64,000 bases of DNA from Aquiflexum gelatinilyticum. Lineage in GTDB: Bacteria; Bacteroidota; Bacteroidia; Cytophagales; Cyclobacteriaceae. The notes beneath the pieces were generated by a model. That model was given only the letters and a program-made list of their open reading frames with translations, was not told where the DNA came from and searched no databases. The stretch spans positions 124,001 to 188,000 of the forward strand of contig NZ_JANSUY010000010.1 in NCBI RefSeq assembly GCF_024741135.1, read 5' to 3'. Below are positions 36,319-45,304 of this stretch, in pieces. Both the position numbers and the translations under genes were made by a program. Numbering within the stretch: the first letter of the stretch is position 1; each line of letters begins with the position of its first letter.

Positions 36319-38969
36319 AATTAACTTTTGAATCTAACCTTGCTTATCAGCAGGAAGCCATAAAATCAATTACTGATTTATTTAAAGACCAACTTTTAGA
36401 AAATTCCCTCAATAAATTTAACCTAAAGGAAGAAGGCACTTTGAACCTGATCAACGGATTCGGCAATAACCTGATTTTATCCGATGAACAAATCCTTGCC
36501 AACCTGCAAGGCATACAATCCGCCAATGAAATAGCGGTTTCTAAAAAGTTGGATGGCATGCACTTCTCCATCGAAATGGAAACAGGCACCGGAAAAACTT
36601 ATGTTTACCTGAGGACTATCTATGAACTGAATAAACTTAATGGTTTCAAAAAATTTGTCATCGTAGTTCCCTCGGTTGCTATCCGTGAAGGGGTTTTGAA
36701 AAACTTGGAAATCACCCATGAACATTTTCAAACACTCTATGACAATGTTCCCATAAACTACCAAGTCTATGATGGAACAAAACCATCTACACTGAGAGGA
36801 TTTACAACAAATAATAACATTGAAGTCTTGGTTATAAATATTGATTCCTTTGCCAAAGACATCAATATTATCAACAAACCCAATGACAAGCTAAACGGAC
36901 AAAAACCGGTTGAATTTATCCAAGCTACCCACCCTATTGTAATCGTGGATGAGCCTCAAAATATGGAAACCGAAAAACGTAAAGCAGCAATTCAAAACCT
37001 GAATGCTCTTTGCACGCTCCGTTATTCTGCCACCCACAAAAACCAATACAACCTGACTTATAGCTTAAATCCTGTAAAGGCATACGATTTGGGCTTGGTC
37101 AAGCAAATAGAGGTTGATTCTATCATTGAAGAAAATGCATTCAATGATGCTTTTGTTTTTGTAGAATCCATCACCGCTACAAAATCCAAAGTATCGGCAA
37201 AGATTACCATAAACAGCAATGATAAAGGCGGAGTAAAGAAAAAGACCTTAACAGTAAACGTTGGAGATGATTTATATAAGCTTTCCAATGAGCGGGAAAT
37301 CTATGCAGATGGGTATATTATAGAAGAAATTGACGCTACAAATCAATGCATTTCTATTTCCAATGGAAATTTACTTTATAAAGGAGACACCCAAGGTGGA
37401 TTGACTTATGAGGTGATGAAATTCCAGATTAGGAAAACCATCGAAGAACATCTGAAGAAAGAAAAGCGCCTCAATAAATTAGGGATTAAGGTTTTGTCCT
37501 TGATCTTTATAGATAAAGTGGCCAATTACAGAACTTATGATGATTCCGGTAATCCCAAAAAAGGAAGGTTTGCAGAATGGTTTGAGGAGATATACAAAGA
37601 ATTCATTTCAAAACCTGCATTCAAGGAATTGGATAGATTTTCTGTGGAAGAGACACACAACGGTTATTTTTCGCAGGACAGCAAAGGCAAAGTAAAAGAC
37701 ACATCAGGAGAAACCAAAGCCGATGATGACACTTACAATTTGATCATGAAAGACAAAGAAAAATTGTTGGGAATAGACAATCCCTTACGGTTTATCTTTT
37801 CTCATTCTGCTTTGCGTGAAGGATGGGACAATCCCAATGTCTTTCAGATTTGTACCTTAAACGAAACAAAATCCGATATAAAAAAGCGTCAGGAAATAGG
37901 ACGGGGGTTAAGATTGGCTGTAGACCAATCAGGAAAACGTACTTATGACCCAAATGTCAACCGGCTAACAGTGATCGCAAATGAATCCTATGATGATTTT
38001 GCCAAAGCCCTTCAAAAAGAAATTGAGGAAGATTGTGGAGTTGCGTTTACAGGAAGAATCAAAAGAACAATAGATCGTACTCCTATCAAATACAGAAAGG
38101 GATTTGAAGCCGATCCAAGATTCCTGGAGATATGGGAAAAGTTAAAAAAGAAAACCACATACCGGGTTGATTACAAGACAGATGAATTGATTGTATTGGC
38201 ATCAAAAGCTGTAAAAAATATTCCAGAAGTAAAAGCACCTTCTATACGCTCTACAAAAATCGGAATCACCATGACTGGTGAGGGAATCGGGACAAATTAT
38301 GTTGGTCAAGGAATAGAAACCTATGACCGTCATACTTGGAAAATTCCTGATGTTTTGGGTTACATCCAAAGTAAAACTGAATTGACCAGATCAACTATAG
38401 AAGAAATTCTAAGCAAATCAGGTAGAATAGAAGATGTCCTTATCAACCCACAATTGTTTTTAGACTTATCTACCCAAGCCATAAACAGAACTTTGAATTC
38501 TTTAATGATTGAGGGAATCAAGTATCAGAAAATCGGTGGTTCAGAATATGAAATGGCTTTATTTGAAGCACAGGAATTGGAAGTGTATCTCAACAGTTTT
38601 TCCTTCAAAGTTTCCGATCCATCAAAAACAATTTATGAAGAATTTGTTCCCTTGGATTCAGGTGTAGAAAGTCAATTTGCAAAGGACTGTGAAACCAGTG
38701 ATCAGATCAAATTCTATTTCAAATTACCCAATTGGTTCAAAATCCCGACTCCTATTGGGAATTATAATCCTGATTGGGCTTTGGTATTCGAGGATGATAA
38801 AAAAATTTATTTCGTTGCTGAGACCAAAGATACCGGAACACCAAATGTTGACTTATCAAAATTAGGTGGCGACGAGCAAATGAAAATCAAATGCGGCAAA
38901 GCCCATTTCAATGAGTTTGAAAACCTGGAATACAAAGTCGTAAATAAAGTCAGTCAGTTGATTGACTAA
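36315..38969 (+). CDS. res: Type III restriction endonuclease subunit (Res)
   Basis: An 884-aa SF2 helicase-nuclease. Walker A is ETGTGKT at 89-95, motif II is DEPQ at 212-215, and motif VI is RQEIGRGLR from residue 525. The C-terminal PD-(D/E)xK nuclease has NPDWALVF with Asp820, then AETK with Glu836 and Lys838. With Mod it would translocate or diffuse along DNA and cut at sites in head-to-head orientation. All motifs are intact. The ATG overlaps the ParA-like stop (ATGA). A terminator follows 40 bp on. Confidence 0.94.
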   Translation: MKLTFESNLAYQQEAIKSITDLFKDQLLENSLNKFNLKEEGTLNLINGFGNNLILSDEQILANLQGIQSANEIAVSKKLDGMHFSIEMETGTGKTYVYLRTIYELNKLNGFKKFVIVVPSVAIREGVLKNLEITHEHFQTLYDNVPINYQVYDGTKPSTLRGFTTNNNIEVLVINIDSFAKDINIINKPNDKLNGQKPVEFIQATHPIVIVDEPQNMETEKRKAAIQNLNALCTLRYSATHKNQYNLTYSLNPVKAYDLGLVKQIEVDSIIEENAFNDAFVFVESITATKSKVSAKITINSNDKGGVKKKTLTVNVGDDLYKLSNEREIYADGYIIEEIDATNQCISISNGNLLYKGDTQGGLTYEVMKFQIRKTIEEHLKKEKRLNKLGIKVLSLIFIDKVANYRTYDDSGNPKKGRFAEWFEEIYKEFISKPAFKELDRFSVEETHNGYFSQDSKGKVKDTSGETKADDDTYNLIMKDKEKLLGIDNPLRFIFSHSALREGWDNPNVFQICTLNETKSDIKKRQEIGRGLRLAVDQSGKRTYDPNVNRLTVIANESYDDFAKALQKEIEEDCGVAFTGRIKRTIDRTPIKYRKGFEADPRFLEIWEKLKKKTTYRVDYKTDELIVLASKAVKNIPEVKAPSIRSTKIGITMTGEGIGTNYVGQGIETYDRHTWKIPDVLGYIQSKTELTRSTIEEILSKSGRIEDVLINPQLFLDLSTQAINRTLNSLMIEGIKYQKIGGSEYEMALFEAQELEVYLNSFSFKVSDPSKTIYEEFVPLDSGVESQFAKDCETSDQIKFYFKLPNWFKIPTPIGNYNPDWALVFEDDKKIYFVAETKDTGTPNVDLSKLGGDEQMKIKCGKAHFNEFENLEYKVVNKVSQLID

Positions 38970-39008
38970 TCTATACTCACCGATTTAGGTTTATTTCCTG
39001 TCCCAGCC

Positions 39009-39038
39009 AATGTCAGTGTCCCCACTGACATTTTTTTT
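39009..39038 (+). terminator. Terminator of the restriction operon
   Basis: Ten-bp perfect stem AATGTCAGTG / CACTGACATT with loop TCCC, then eight T (39031-39038). Confidence 0.85.
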
Positions 39039-39111
39039 GTCTTTATTTTTTATCCATGAGGATAAACATTGGAAAGAGATGTAGTCAAAAAGGTTCGATT
39101 TGTACCCTCCT

Positions 39112-39490
39112 CACCTACTTGAGTACCTTATTTTGGTACTGCAGTATGCTCAGAAGGTACTCGTGTATTCTAAAAGACTTCAGGGGTAATCTTTTTGAAT
39201 ACTGAAGTAGTCTTTTTTATTGCTTCAGTATTCTTTTTTAGTACAGGAGTATTCTTTTTGAGAACAGCAGTAATAAATTTTAATACAGCAGTAATCTGAT
39301 TCAATACAGCAGTAATAAAATTTATTACACGAGTTATCTTTTTTGATACTGCGGTATTCTTTTAGTCTTTCTCTGTATCAAATTTTAGTACTCAACTATA
39401 CTCCGAGAGTACTCGAGTATGCACCGAGGGTACTCGAGTACCTTCTAAAGGTACTGAAGGAGTATTTTAGGCTAGTGCAGTAGCCTTTTT
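39112..39490. repeat. Array of 18 degenerate units with an exact 21-bp period and near-palindromic cores
   Basis: Ten-bp cores start at 39116, 39137, 39158, 39179, 39200, 39221, 39242, 39263, 39284, 39305, 39326, 39347, 39368, 39389, 39410, 39431, 39452 and 39473: every step is 21 bp. The consensus is TACTSSAGTA plus an 11-bp A/T-rich spacer. Units 2, 15 and 16 have perfect palindromes (TACTGCAGTA, TACTCGAGTA twice; unit 16 extends to 14 bp). Unit 4 and unit 13 are the weakest. The minus strand has a 63-codon stop-free stretch of heptads (TAVLNQI, TAVLKFI, TAVLKKN, TPVLKKN and so on) in one frame, but TAA/TGA/TAG stops interrupt that frame in other units. It lies between the convergent terminators at 39009 and 39495. 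The remaining bases of the 38970-39550 gap are flanks. Confidence 0.85.
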
Positions 39491-39494
39491 ACAC

Positions 39495-39523
39495 AAAAAA
39501 AGGCCGGATCTTGCGATCCGACC
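39495..39523 (-). terminator. Terminator of the 159-aa gene
   Basis: Nine-bp stem (39502-39510 with 39515-39523), loop TTGC, then seven U on the minus strand. One pair is G-U on the minus-strand RNA but A-C on the plus-strand RNA, so it fits minus-strand transcription. Confidence 0.8.
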
Positions 39524-39550
39524 TGGAATAAAGGGTAACCCACGACTCTT

Positions 39551-40030
39551 TTATATTTCCTCACTTGGTTTTGACTTCCTTTTTCCCTGTGCTTCAAACC
39601 TCTTGCTGAGGTCTTCATAGATGGTTTTGGCATCGGGAACATTCATTTTGGCTGCCATCTTCACCGAGTTGTAATAACTGAGTGAACCTTCAAATGTTTC
39701 AGACCCTGTTAGCATCACGGTGTCACTAAGGTTATTTTCAAGTTGCTGTACGGTACGGAAGATAGGAACCAGTGCAGAGTAGGCATCCCAGTCTTTTTCC
39801 AGTTCGGCGAGCTGTACAAATGACGGAAGAAACTGTGGATCAGAGACAGCATAATCCATGACCTTGCTGACAAAAGGTTCGGACCCATCTCCCATTTTGA
39901 GAAGTTTGCGGCGGTCTTCGGGGGTAAGGGCTTTGAGATAAGGCTTCAATATACCGTTAATGGTAGCTAGGGCATCTTTGACTGCTTGCAGTTCTGCGGG
40001 TGGGATGGTGATTGAGATTGAATTGTCCAT
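39551..40030 (-). CDS. Conserved-looking hypothetical protein
   Basis: A 159-aa soluble protein, mostly helical, beginning MDNSISITIPPAELQAVKDALATINGILKPYL. I do not know a named domain, though a protein of this style seems common in Bacteroidota. It has no signal peptide or membrane span. Its terminator separates it from the 21-bp array by about 10 bp, and the two could be linked, but there is no direct evidence. The gene is lone, with 273 bp to the next gene upstream. Confidence 0.7.
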   Translation of the reverse strand: MDNSISITIPPAELQAVKDALATINGILKPYLKALTPEDRRKLLKMGDGSEPFVSKVMDYAVSDPQFLPSFVQLAELEKDWDAYSALVPIFRTVQQLENNLSDTVMLTGSETFEGSLSYYNSVKMAAKMNVPDAKTIYEDLSKRFEAQGKRKSKPSEEI

Positions 40031-40303
40031 GTTGTTTGTTAAAGTTTATGAGTTAAAAATACTTATCAAACTAAAGTAACAATGCAATTCAATCTTTCCT
40101 ACTTAAACACTAGTCTCAGAAGCAACTTATCCGATTTAAACGTTTATACACGGATAATCAAAAAATTTCAATAAATTTAAACTTCTCTCTAGAGTTTGTT
40201 TGAATCATACAATTTACGACCCACTTTGTATCCCGCTTTCTCCCAACCACAATTGACGTTTACCCTCTGACGTTTAAAAAAAAATTCTTAACCTTCATTT
40301 CAA

Positions 40304-40513
40304 ATGAAATCCGAAGAAGAACTTAACCGGGAAATCATTGCTATCACGCTCAAAATCCGGGAATATTCCCCAAAATTCCAGCATGGCCCGGGAGGGGATT
40401 CTGAGTCCGATACCAATTTGGATAGCAACCTAGAATACAACAAATACTTAGACAGTTACCTTGATTCTTTGAAACAGATTCTTAAAAAGTACGAGGAGAA
40501 TCACAGGGAATAA
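40304..40513 (+). CDS. Small hypothetical protein (69 aa)
   Basis: Begins MKSEEELNREIIAITLKIREYSPKF and ends with a charged amphipathic helix (YLDSYLDSLKQILKKYEENHRE). The acidic middle has Asp/Ser-rich residues. It is short, but codon use and the helical pattern look genuine. No known domain; no signal peptide. A cytosolic small protein of unknown role. Confidence 0.55.
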   Translation: MKSEEELNREIIAITLKIREYSPKFQHGPGGDSESDTNLDSNLEYNKYLDSYLDSLKQILKKYEENHRE

Positions 40514-40601
40514 GATTATCAATTAATTAAGTCCGATTTATTTGTTCCATCCTGTTCTGATTTTTTAACCTCACTGCTGAATATGTCCTAGCAAATGATT
40601 C

Positions 40602-41378
40602 TCAATCAATAACAGGTATTTCCTCCACCGTAATGGTCTTCCTTTTCCTGAAATCCAATTGGTGAAAAAGTGTGATCCTAAAGGAATTGATGGTGCGGGT
40701 TTCCTTGAGAAAGGGCTGCTGCTGTAAGATAAGCTGGTAAAGTACCGCCAAACTGAGGGTTTTGGAAGGCGAAATCAGTACTCCTGCCAAAGTCCTGTTC
40801 TGGTCAAAAAGCATATACCCTATTTCCTCCTTGTTATGGATAAAAAACTCATTGGCCACTTGCCAACGAAAATAAGTCTGTCTATTGGGTCTTCTTGCAA
40901 TCGGACCATCTAATTGGATAAGATAGCGGTACCTGTTGGTCAAGAAAACTTCGGTTTTATCCAAAGCCGCATCAGTAAACAATTGTCTCCACCGATGCTC
41001 GATCCGGATGCGGTGGGTGAAATTGACCTTACCGGAAGAGTGGCTGTATTGAACCTGTTCATAAAGCCTGTTTTCATGCAGCCAGATCCGTTCTTGTTGG
41101 GGCACAAAAGTCCCAAACCAGGCATACCCTGCCGTAATCCTGAATCCTGTTTTGCTATGGTAGTTCATCCCCATCCTTGCCGCACTCAGACTGGAATTGA
41201 AAGGAATGATTCCGTTGGTACGGTGATTAAGGTCAAATCCATAACTCCACCTATCAGCAAATCTTCCGGTGTGGTTATAAGTGAACCAATATTGGGGTTT
41301 ATTGGATTGGGCCTGAACCTGAAGCCCTACAAATAGAAAAATAAAAAAGGGGAAAAACATCCTTTTGGCCCTTTTCAT
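40602..41378 (-). CDS. DUF2490-like outer-membrane protein
   Basis: From the ATG at 41378 the protein (258 aa) begins with a signal peptide (MKRAKRMFFPFFIFLFVGLQVQA). A 301-aa start at 41507 would put 43 polar residues before the signal and is rejected. The mature part has YWFTYNHTGRFADRWSYGFDLNHRTNG and FTHRIRIEHRWRQLF strands typical of DUF2490. It lies downstream of the barrel gene at 41547, on the same strand, and may be cotranscribed. Its role is unknown. Confidence 0.7.
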   Translation of the reverse strand: MKRAKRMFFPFFIFLFVGLQVQAQSNKPQYWFTYNHTGRFADRWSYGFDLNHRTNGIIPFNSSLSAARMGMNYHSKTGFRITAGYAWFGTFVPQQERIWLHENRLYEQVQYSHSSGKVNFTHRIRIEHRWRQLFTDAALDKTEVFLTNRYRYLIQLDGPIARRPNRQTYFRWQVANEFFIHNKEEIGYMLFDQNRTLAGVLISPSKTLSLAVLYQLILQQQPFLKETRTINSFRITLFHQLDFRKRKTITVEEIPVID

Positions 41379-41546
41379 TTTGGTACCTTTCTCGTCCATT
41401 GGTTTCATTGCTTCAGCTTGGGTATTGACCCGCTGAAACCAAGAAATAGACCCCAACTTCATGTACCCTGACCTTGGTATGTTTTTCACCCTTTTAACTA
41501 AATCCAAACCAAATATAAACCCACTATCTATTAACTACTAAATTTG

Positions 41547-42785
41547 TTAAAAGTACTCATTGAGGTTGACAAACAATCCCTGTGCTCCATTAGCACCGAA
41601 AGCATAATCAAGACCTAGATTGACCCTTTTCTTTTCATTGATCATAAACCTCAAGCCGCCTCCATATCCAAAGACAAAATTACTTGCCAGACTAATGTCT
41701 TCAGTTCTGCTGCTTGCGGTGGAGGTATTCACGAATAGTACACCACCCCACTTATTCTTTTCTCTTTGCAATGGAAACCTCCATTCTGTTTCTGCATACA
41801 TAAGGTCTTCCCCCCTGATTCTTCCTTGTGTGTAAGGCCTTCCAGAACGGGCAAACATGTCCCATCCGATAGCAGGCAAAGCAAGGTAAGGCGAAGTGCC
41901 GCTTGTAACAAACCAACCGTATGTCCAAAAAGCCAATACATTACGGGCGCGGTTCTTATCCAGGTTGACATAGGTTCGGTATTCCATCCACAATTGGGAG
42001 GCGTTGGTGGTGCTTCCCAAAAACTCAGGAAAAGCCCTCAAAGAAACAGCGGCCAATTGACCGACATATGGGTTTACAACATTATCCCGGCTGTCAAAGG
42101 TGACATTGGCCGAAAGGCCTGATTGGGAATACTTTTCGGTATTGATTCCTTTTAGGGTTTGATACCGGTAGTGATGGGTTATTCTCTGAGGGTCGGCTTC
42201 AAGATCAAGCTGTTTGTCATTGATATTCCAAAAGATATCCAAATGGTAACCTATTCCATAAAACAGATTGGTCTGTTTGTGTCTTTTTTGGACAGTTTGA
42301 TACAGCCTGAAATTATTAAATGACATCATTTCCTGTTTTTGAAACCCGGGATAGGGATTGTCCGAAGGAATGTCGTTTCCTCCAACCAAAGTACTTTTAT
42401 CCAAAACGGAACCAAGACCATAGGTGGGTTGCGCATTGAGGTTAAAACGGATGTCAGTCAACAGATTGAATCTATCTTCATTGGTAAATGCATTGGCGCG
42501 GATGGAAGTAAATAGTTGATCTAACGTCGTATAATAGATTCCGGCCAATGCTGTCGAATTTCTTGTATTCTCCTCGGATCCCATATTCCAGTTGAACCCA
42601 GGCAAAACACCGAATAAAACACCCACAGTTGGGTTTGCTGCAATCACCGGTAAAATAGTAATATCCACTTTCTTTTCTTTTTTCTCTACTTTTTCGGGAG
42701 CCTTCTCTTCCTCTTGACCAAATGTAACTAGAGGTCTAAAAAAAAGGAAACCAAAAAACAATGCAACAGTAAGGGATTTTTTCAT
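41547..42785 (-). CDS. BamA/TamA (D15)-like outer-membrane barrel protein, paralogue 1
   Basis: A 412-aa protein with a signal peptide (ending FGQ) and an acidic/basic linker (EEEKAPEKVEKKEKK). The rest is a beta-barrel of the D15/bacterial surface antigen type: VTFDSRDNVVNPYVGQ, GRIRGEDLMYAETEWRFPL with the family R-G-x-x-Y-A-E-x-E-x-R-F-P motif, and C-terminal VNLNEYF ending in an aromatic residue. It lacks POTRA domains, so it is not BamA itself. A close paralogue is at 51369. Confidence 0.82.
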   Translation of the reverse strand: MKKSLTVALFFGFLFFRPLVTFGQEEEKAPEKVEKKEKKVDITILPVIAANPTVGVLFGVLPGFNWNMGSEENTRNSTALAGIYYTTLDQLFTSIRANAFTNEDRFNLLTDIRFNLNAQPTYGLGSVLDKSTLVGGNDIPSDNPYPGFQKQEMMSFNNFRLYQTVQKRHKQTNLFYGIGYHLDIFWNINDKQLDLEADPQRITHHYRYQTLKGINTEKYSQSGLSANVTFDSRDNVVNPYVGQLAAVSLRAFPEFLGSTTNASQLWMEYRTYVNLDKNRARNVLAFWTYGWFVTSGTSPYLALPAIGWDMFARSGRPYTQGRIRGEDLMYAETEWRFPLQREKNKWGGVLFVNTSTASSRTEDISLASNFVFGYGGGLRFMINEKKRVNLGLDYAFGANGAQGLFVNLNEYF

Positions 42786-43092
42786 TTTTGGCAGGAATAT
42801 ATTTTTTGAATAAATAAATATAGTGGCATTGGATTTGGCATTTCAATTATTATTGCACCTATTAAAGCAATCATTGCAAGAATTGAGGAAAGCTTTGATA
42901 AATTCTTGAAAAGGCTTACCGGATCCTTAATTATCCCTTGATAAATCCCAACAAATAGAACATTTTGGGATAATCTTTTAAATCAAAGCCATTGTCAAAT
43001 TACTTCTTGACAATGGCTTTGATTCCATATTTTTTCAAAGATCGGTGTAAGCAATCCCTTGAAGACCCGCGGCAAGGGGCTCCGATTAATTC
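42786..43092. other. 307-bp gap holding an 18-bp perfect inverted repeat
   Basis: The arms 42981-42998 and 43007-43024 are perfect 18-bp complements (half-site aatcaaagccattgtcaa), with an 8-nt loop. On the minus strand, downstream of the alkyl sulfatase gene, the stem has only a weak U-tract; on the plus strand it is followed by ccatattttttc. It is either the terminator of the sulfatase gene or another structured element. The remainder of the gap has no ORF. Confidence 0.75.
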
Positions 43093-45219
43093 TTATTCCG
43101 GTGAATTTCGTCCTAAACCTCCAGCAGAATAAGCATCTACAGTAGGAGATGCCTGAGAACCACGAATACGGGTGCCGGGCATAATCGGAAACCGTAGATC
43201 AAAGTTGACGATTGCGGAACCTATCTTGGCAAGGATCGAAGGATCACCTTCGGTCTTTGCAGTTCCGTCCTTGATCATATCAGCCAAAGTCTTGAGGCCC
43301 ATCATTGCCTTCTCGAGGTCTTTTCGTTTAATCGTAATTGTCAGATCCGGATCAGGCAAAAGGTAACCTTGGATGTTGGTCATCGTCTCATTGCTCAATT
43401 CAACGGCGTACTTCTCACCATTGTCAGGTGTGATAAGATTGATACCATACTTCATGCCTTGGGTTTTTCTACCATCCATTCTGATCGCGAGGAAGTCGAG
43501 AAACTGGCCTGTTGTCATGACGCGGATCACATCCGGACTACTGGAATTTGGAATCGCTGAAGTCGGAATATCATTCCTTAATTCATATGCAGCAGCAAGG
43601 AAGCTATTTCGAAGACCAGGATTCTCCTGTTGGTAACCAAGCTGCTCAAAGGCGTCTGCCAAAAGATCTTTTGCATTTTGATTGTCCGGCTCTGCCAGGA
43701 CAAGGCGGTTTAGTATCTCAGTGGCTAGTTTGTATTTACCTTCGGCAATCAGTTCTTTGCCCTTGTCCAATATTTTTTTGGAGCCTCCCATCATTTCCAC
43801 ATACAGAGGGGCCGATTCTTCAGGAGACAGAGAAATCAGGTTGGTTGGATTGCCGTCCCAATAACCCAGAAAACGCTGTATAACCGCACGCGCATTATTT
43901 TCGGCAGAGCCGTGATAGTCACGCGAATGCCATGCGGATTTTTGCAGACTCTGCGGTGGGGCATAAACGTTGTGGATCTGATTGATGGTTACGCCCTGAT
44001 TGGCATGGTGCAGGACCTGATTGTTCAGGTGCGCATAAGCATCGCGGGCGTCGCGCAGTACTTCCCGGATGCGTTCGTTGCCCCAACGGGGCCAGTGGTG
44101 GGAAGCGAACATCACTTCGGCCTTGTCACCGAAAAGATATAAAGTCTCATTGATATATTTCGACCACCTTAGGGCATCGCGCACCGGTGCACCGCGTAGC
44201 GTGTAGATATTGTGCATGCCATGCTGTACATTCTCTGCCATCCACAAAGCCTTCAAGTCTGGAAAATATGTATTCATCTCTGCGGGTGCTTCGGTGCCCG
44301 GTGTCAATTGGAAGATCATTCGGACGCCGTCCACCATTACTTCCTCAATAGGCTTGGTGATCAATTTAGTAGGAGCAATCAGTCCTACCGAACCTGCTGA
44401 AACAGCATGCCCAAGGCCTTGGGTCACATAACCATACTCACTCCTTGGCAATAAAAGACCATACTGGTAAAACATACGACGGTTCATCGCATTGCCTGCA
44501 AATACATTCTCAGAGACAAGATGGTCCATAAAGCCATCGGGTGCAATGACCTGAACTCTCCCGGAGGATACATCTTCATCAGTTATCAGTCCACGAACAC
44601 CTCCCCAGTGGTCACCGTGATTATGGGAATAAATGACCGTTGAGATTGGCAAGCCTTCACCAACATGCTCCTGAAGCAGCTTCCAAGCAGCCCTTGCTGT
44701 CTCTGCACTAACCAAAACGTCATAAGCAATCCATCCTTTTTTTCCACGGATGAAAGTGATCTGCGACAGATCGAGGCCCCTCACCTGATAAATGCCCGGA
44801 GTTACCTCATAGAGCCCATAGTTCTGATTGAGTTTAGCCATGCGGTGCAAGGAGGGGTGAATGCTACTATATTGTTCCTGTTCGTCGATGAAGTTATAGG
44901 CATCCATATCCCAGGTAACATGACCTTGATCGGCCATAATTTGTCGTACCGACATCGCTGCGATGAAACCCTTTTTGTTCTCTTCAAAATCACGTGTGTC
45001 GGAAAAGGGAAGAGAGTTCCTCGCTTCGTCGAGGATTTTCTTGGTGAATTCTGAAGGAGCCTTTCCCTTCGAATCAAAGTGGCCACTTACTGATAAATCC
45101 GATCCTGAAGTTTCGGCGTCTGAAGTTTCGGTACTCTGATTATTACAACTGATTTGGCTAAATAACATCACTATCAAAAACGGAATCAGTAGGGTTTTAT
45201 AAACTGGTTTCATGCCCAT
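43093..45219 (-). CDS. SdsA-type alkyl sulfatase lipoprotein (MBL fold)
   Basis: A 708-aa lipoprotein (LFSQISCNN). The metallo-beta-lactamase part has SHNHGDHWGG (198-207), with the zinc ligands His199, His201, Asp203 and His204, and FASHHWPRWGNERIREVLRDARDAYAHLN. The alkyl-sulfatase dimerisation domain follows, then the SCP2-like C-terminal domain (about 560-690), so all three SdsA1 domains are there. SdsA1 cleaves sulfate from alkyl sulfates such as dodecyl sulfate. The start may be two codons internal (MKPVYK). A tandem pair of AraC regulators lies upstream on the same strand. Confidence 0.93.
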   Translation of the reverse strand: MGMKPVYKTLLIPFLIVMLFSQISCNNQSTETSDAETSGSDLSVSGHFDSKGKAPSEFTKKILDEARNSLPFSDTRDFEENKKGFIAAMSVRQIMADQGHVTWDMDAYNFIDEQEQYSSIHPSLHRMAKLNQNYGLYEVTPGIYQVRGLDLSQITFIRGKKGWIAYDVLVSAETARAAWKLLQEHVGEGLPISTVIYSHNHGDHWGGVRGLITDEDVSSGRVQVIAPDGFMDHLVSENVFAGNAMNRRMFYQYGLLLPRSEYGYVTQGLGHAVSAGSVGLIAPTKLITKPIEEVMVDGVRMIFQLTPGTEAPAEMNTYFPDLKALWMAENVQHGMHNIYTLRGAPVRDALRWSKYINETLYLFGDKAEVMFASHHWPRWGNERIREVLRDARDAYAHLNNQVLHHANQGVTINQIHNVYAPPQSLQKSAWHSRDYHGSAENNARAVIQRFLGYWDGNPTNLISLSPEESAPLYVEMMGGSKKILDKGKELIAEGKYKLATEILNRLVLAEPDNQNAKDLLADAFEQLGYQQENPGLRNSFLAAAYELRNDIPTSAIPNSSSPDVIRVMTTGQFLDFLAIRMDGRKTQGMKYGINLITPDNGEKYAVELSNETMTNIQGYLLPDPDLTITIKRKDLEKAMMGLKTLADMIKDGTAKTEGDPSILAKIGSAIVNFDLRFPIMPGTRIRGSQASPTVDAYSAGGLGRNSPE

Positions 45220-45304
45220 AAATCTTTTATAAGTTTTTAAAATTTAAATAACCTCTAAATCTACTACGGCAATAAGAGGAACGGAAGATAGGAAGGACTT
45301 TGAT

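Noticed and set aside
39112-39490. CRISPR array
   Set aside because: Units are 21 bp in total, the cores are degenerate palindromes and there is no room for spacers of 26-40 bp. No cas gene is near.
44665-45054. 129-aa open frame on the plus strand
   Set aside because: Antisense to the alkyl sulfatase gene; no domain, no promoter, and the true gene is complete.
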